A DNA stretch of 59,813 nt from the NCBI GenBank assembly GCA_964463655.1, contig CAYXDG010000012.1, positions 1 through 59,813 of the forward strand. The letters are read 5' to 3'. A model generated the notes under the pieces. That model did no database searches, had not been told where the DNA came from, and saw only the letters and a program-made list of their open reading frames with translations. Source of the DNA: Halothece sp964463655 (GTDB taxonomy: Bacteria; Cyanobacteriota; Cyanobacteriia; Cyanobacteriales; Rubidibacteraceae). Shown piece by piece: positions 58,037 to 59,813 of the stretch (within the stretch, counting starts at the first letter, position 1; each line of letters begins with the position of its first letter). Made by a program: the position numbers and the translations under genes.

Positions 58037-58780
58037 TTATTGTTTTAGTTCTGATCGCAGTTGTTCGAGTTCTTGATCCACCTGTGCTTGTTGACTAGCA
58101 GGGAGTTCTTTTTGTGAGGAACGACCTTGATATTGTTGTTTAAGTTGATTTAATTCCTCATCAACGTTTCCCCCTTGTTCGAGGGAAGCAAACTGCTGTT
58201 CAAGGTCATCCTGTCCCAGTTGTTGGCTGGCTTCGGCTGAGGCTTCCATTTCATTCACGCGATCTTCCATTTGTTCAAAAGCACTCAGAGAACTCCCTGT
58301 ATTCACCCCTGACATGAGTTCATTCACTCGTTGCGTTGCTTGGGCCGATCGCGCCCTTGCGATGTACATATCTTTTTTATTCTTGGCTTCGGAAATTTTA
58401 CTTTCCAATTTCCGCATATCGGATTTCAGCTTATCAATCACCTGATTTTGTTGACTGAGTTGTTCTTTTAAGCTATCTGCAGTTTGTTGATAGCTTTGGC
58501 GACGAGTGAGTGCTTCTCTAGCGAGGTCTTCATTGCCTTTTTCTAGGGCAAGTTGCGCTCGTTTTTTCCATTGATCCGCCGTATTTTCCGCTTGGCTAGC
58601 TTGGCGTTCTGTGCGTTTTTGGGAAGCGATGGCTTGGGCAACAGCTTGTCTGAGTTTCACCAAGTCTTCCTGCATATCGGAGACTGCTTGTTCGAGAATC
58701 TTTTCTGGGTCTTCTGTTTTTTGTAATAAGCTATTGATATTTGCGCGAATAATGCGCCAGAGGCGTTGTAGAATATCCAT
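58037..58780 (-). CDS. pspA: Phage shock protein A (PspA/IM30 family)
   Basis: 247 residues, ESCRT-III-like coiled-coil membrane-remodelling protein. MDILQRLWRIIRANINSLLQ, EDPEKILEQAVSDMQEDLVK, LRQAVAQAIASQKRTERQAS, LAREALTRRQSYQQTADSLK and ESKISEAKNKKDMYIARARS follow the family order. The N terminus and MYIARARSA match the cyanobacterial PspA paralogue rather than Vipp1 (whose ortholog starts MGLFDR and has ARAKAAKA). Membrane protection is the expected role. Confidence 0.88.
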   Translation of the reverse strand: MDILQRLWRIIRANINSLLQKTEDPEKILEQAVSDMQEDLVKLRQAVAQAIASQKRTERQASQAENTADQWKKRAQLALEKGNEDLAREALTRRQSYQQTADSLKEQLSQQNQVIDKLKSDMRKLESKISEAKNKKDMYIARARSAQATQRVNELMSGVNTGSSLSAFEQMEDRVNEMEASAEASQQLGQDDLEQQFASLEQGGNVDEELNQLKQQYQGRSSQKELPASQQAQVDQELEQLRSELKQ

Positions 58781-58834
58781 TTTTTATTAATTTGTGATAG
58801 TTCTTCTAAAAACGATGATAGCCTAAACATTAAA

Positions 58835-58866
58835 ACTCCCCTTAGAAATATACATCGCAGGGGAGT
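58835..58866 (-). terminator. Intrinsic terminator of the small 58890 gene
   Basis: On the minus strand ACTCCCCT pairs with AGGGGAGT (8 bp) and is followed by TTTTAAT. It lies 23 bases after the 58890 stop. Confidence 0.75.
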
Positions 58867-58889
58867 GATGAGAGCGGCAGCCTGTTGGT

Positions 58890-59090
58890 TTAGTAAGCAA
58901 GAGTTTCTAAAGTTTCTCGGAGATAAGCGCGAACTTGTTCATCTAGATAATCTTCAGATGCGGTGGCATCAAGTTCATTTTCCAGTTGCCAGCTAATAAA
59001 GCCAGAACTAGCTGCGATCGCGCTTCTTAGATTTTCCCAGATTACTTGATCTTCTGAGAATTCTTGTTGTTCAACAATTGTACTTGCCAT
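58890..59090 (-). CDS. Small conserved cyanobacterial protein
   Basis: 66 residues. The core is LRSAIAASSGFISWQLENEL and EQVRAYLRETLETLAY, which I recall as a recurring small family in cyanobacteria (SGFxxWQ... VRxYLRETLETLAY), without a known function. It has its own terminator. ATG follows GGGAGTGGGATATGGC. Confidence 0.75.
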   Translation of the reverse strand: MASTIVEQQEFSEDQVIWENLRSAIAASSGFISWQLENELDATASEDYLDEQVRAYLRETLETLAY

Positions 59091-59172
59091 ATCCCACTCC
59101 CGTATATTAATTTCTTTTTCTCCTAGACTAGCGCAAATTTCCTCAAAGTTTCTGCCACTGAAGATACAAAAT

Positions 59173-59222
59173 CAGTGACCAGTTACCAGTGGTCAAATAA
59201 CCAATAACAAATTATTAATTGT
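59173..59222. repeat. CAGTNACC and AACAAAT/TTAATTG repeat cluster
   Basis: CAGTGACCAGTTACCAGTGG followed by CAAATAACCAATAACAAATT and ATTAATTGTTAAC. The same CAGTAACCAGTGACCAAATAAC arrangement occurs upstream of dapL (33760-33787). It overlaps the last codons of the 59215 gene. Confidence 0.55.
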
Positions 59223-59796
59223 TAACCGTTGGCAAGATTTTCTTAACGCGGAATCCAGGGACAAAGTATTTGCTGGTGATCTCTTCTGGGGGAGTTGCTC
59301 GAAGTTGGGTTAACTGGTCTTGACTGGTGAAGAAAATCCCAAGAACACTCAGAGGAACTTGTAAAAATAAATTACTAGCTAAAAAGGCGATCGCCGCAAC
59401 TGCTAAGCCAATCCAGTGATTCGGAAAAGGGGTAACGGGTGCAACGAGGGGAGCATAACGAGCGATCGCCCAGAGACTAACGAGCAGGGCGATCGCGCCG
59501 AGTCCGCATAAAACCCGATGCTTGGCGGTCTTAAATGCTTGTAAAAGCTGTCGCTGTGGTTCACTGAGTTGATCGGGTTGTACACATAAGAGCAACACAC
59601 TAAAGATATCAAAGGGTCGGGTCCATTGCATCAAAGTAATGGGAAGCGTTCCCAGAACCGCCACGATCGCGAGTTCAACAGGTAAGGGAAAGATCGGTTT
59701 TCCTGCAGCGAGTCCAAGCCAAACTAACTCTAACCAGAGAGGAAGCGTCGCTAGTCCCGAGAAATGAAGCCAGAGGTAAGGTTCTTTTTTGTACAT
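59215..59796 (-). CDS. Low-complexity-tail membrane protein family, cyanobacterial
   Basis: 193 residues from ATG at 59796 (TTG at 59805 is a less likely start). MYKKEPYLWLHFSGLATLPL, WLELVWLGLAAGKPIFPLPV, VLGTLPITLMQWTRPFDIFS and FLASNLFLQVPLSVLGIFFT give four membrane segments. The chain ends with FRVKKILPTVNN. It matches, from memory, the conserved family annotated as low-complexity tail membrane protein, whose tail is short here. The C terminus is coded by heptamer-repeat DNA. Confidence 0.75.
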   Translation of the reverse strand: MYKKEPYLWLHFSGLATLPLWLELVWLGLAAGKPIFPLPVELAIVAVLGTLPITLMQWTRPFDIFSVLLLCVQPDQLSEPQRQLLQAFKTAKHRVLCGLGAIALLVSLWAIARYAPLVAPVTPFPNHWIGLAVAAIAFLASNLFLQVPLSVLGIFFTSQDQLTQLRATPPEEITSKYFVPGFRVKKILPTVNN

Positions 59797-59813
59797 TTTT
59801 ATCAAAAAATTGG

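Noticed and set aside
58037..58780. Vipp1 (thylakoid biogenesis) instead of PspA
   Set aside because: The N terminus MDILQRLWRIIRAN and the region KKDMYIARARSA are of the PspA paralogue; the Vipp1 C-terminal extension is not evident.

Overview
This is a cyanobacterial chromosome segment. HIP1-type palindromes (GCGATCGC) are scattered through almost every gene. The gene content is cyanobacterial too: NtcA, KtrAB, DUF4079, DUF1816, DUF2949, DUF3084, DUF4126, DUF4168, a DevBCA-type exporter, a likely PSII assembly protein (Psb35-like), a thylakoid PSI accumulation factor and PspA. Base composition is AT-rich. A mysB-mysC-mysD set for mycosporine-like amino acids lies here with no mysA beside it, and there are secreted calcium-binding (RTX) proteins. 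Together these suggest a halotolerant unicellular cyanobacterium of the Halothece/Euhalothece/Aphanothece type. That genus guess is inference. Two runs of exactly 100 N sit inside tandem repeats and mark unresolved assembly gaps.

Layout. 1-2.6 kb: the end of a surface-glycan locus (partial pseI) and two Uma2-type nuclease-like genes. 3-6.6 kb: purH, a decayed antitoxin, a secreted YHS protein with a Cys-rich NPCAA tandem repeat, and a cupin. 6.8-14.4 kb: housekeeping genes (DUF4079, comEC, dusA, carA, STAS protein, Mini-III RNase, rlmB, DUF1816, folB). 14.5-18.5 kb: the KtrB/KtrA potassium channel, then cobA and sirB for siroheme. 18.9-24.8 kb: an RTX protein, a secreted-type beta-sandwich protein and a DevB-DevC-DevA exporter. 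24.9-35 kb: copper chaperone, GGCT-like protein, thioesterase, Psb35-like protein, TPR protein, PIN-TRAM protein, hemW, TerB, PSI factor, lepB, pyrC, dapL. 35.1-36.3 kb: a gene-poor stretch with tRNA-Ser(CGA), two decayed gene ends and an orphan 3' part of a CAT-anticodon tRNA, resembling an old integration site. 36.3-44.7 kb: a double-domain atypical alkaline phosphatase with an RTX tail, larE, an ABC permease, and a large PrimPol/zinc-finger/helicase protein. 45-48 kb: ntcA and three co-directional genes. 48.2-51.5 kb: mysBCD. 52-55.4 kb: a glycosyltransferase-like/FkbM/MFS cassette. 55.5-59.8 kb: dprA, DUF4168, pspA and small conserved genes.

How the genes work together. carA and pyrC serve pyrimidine synthesis, purH purines, dapL lysine and peptidoglycan. 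cobA and sirB make siroheme for nitrite and sulfite reductases, in keeping with NtcA nearby. KtrAB, MAA synthesis, RTX proteins and PspA fit life under salt, UV and membrane stress. comEC and dprA belong to natural transformation. The most unusual signals are non-coding. Heptamer tandem repeats appear inserted between Shine-Dalgarno sites and starts; upstream of ktrA they create an in-frame stop. A family of about 106-bp palindromic elements with TATAGCGCTAC-like ends is dispersed through the window, and a 36-bp derivative supplies the stop codon of carA.
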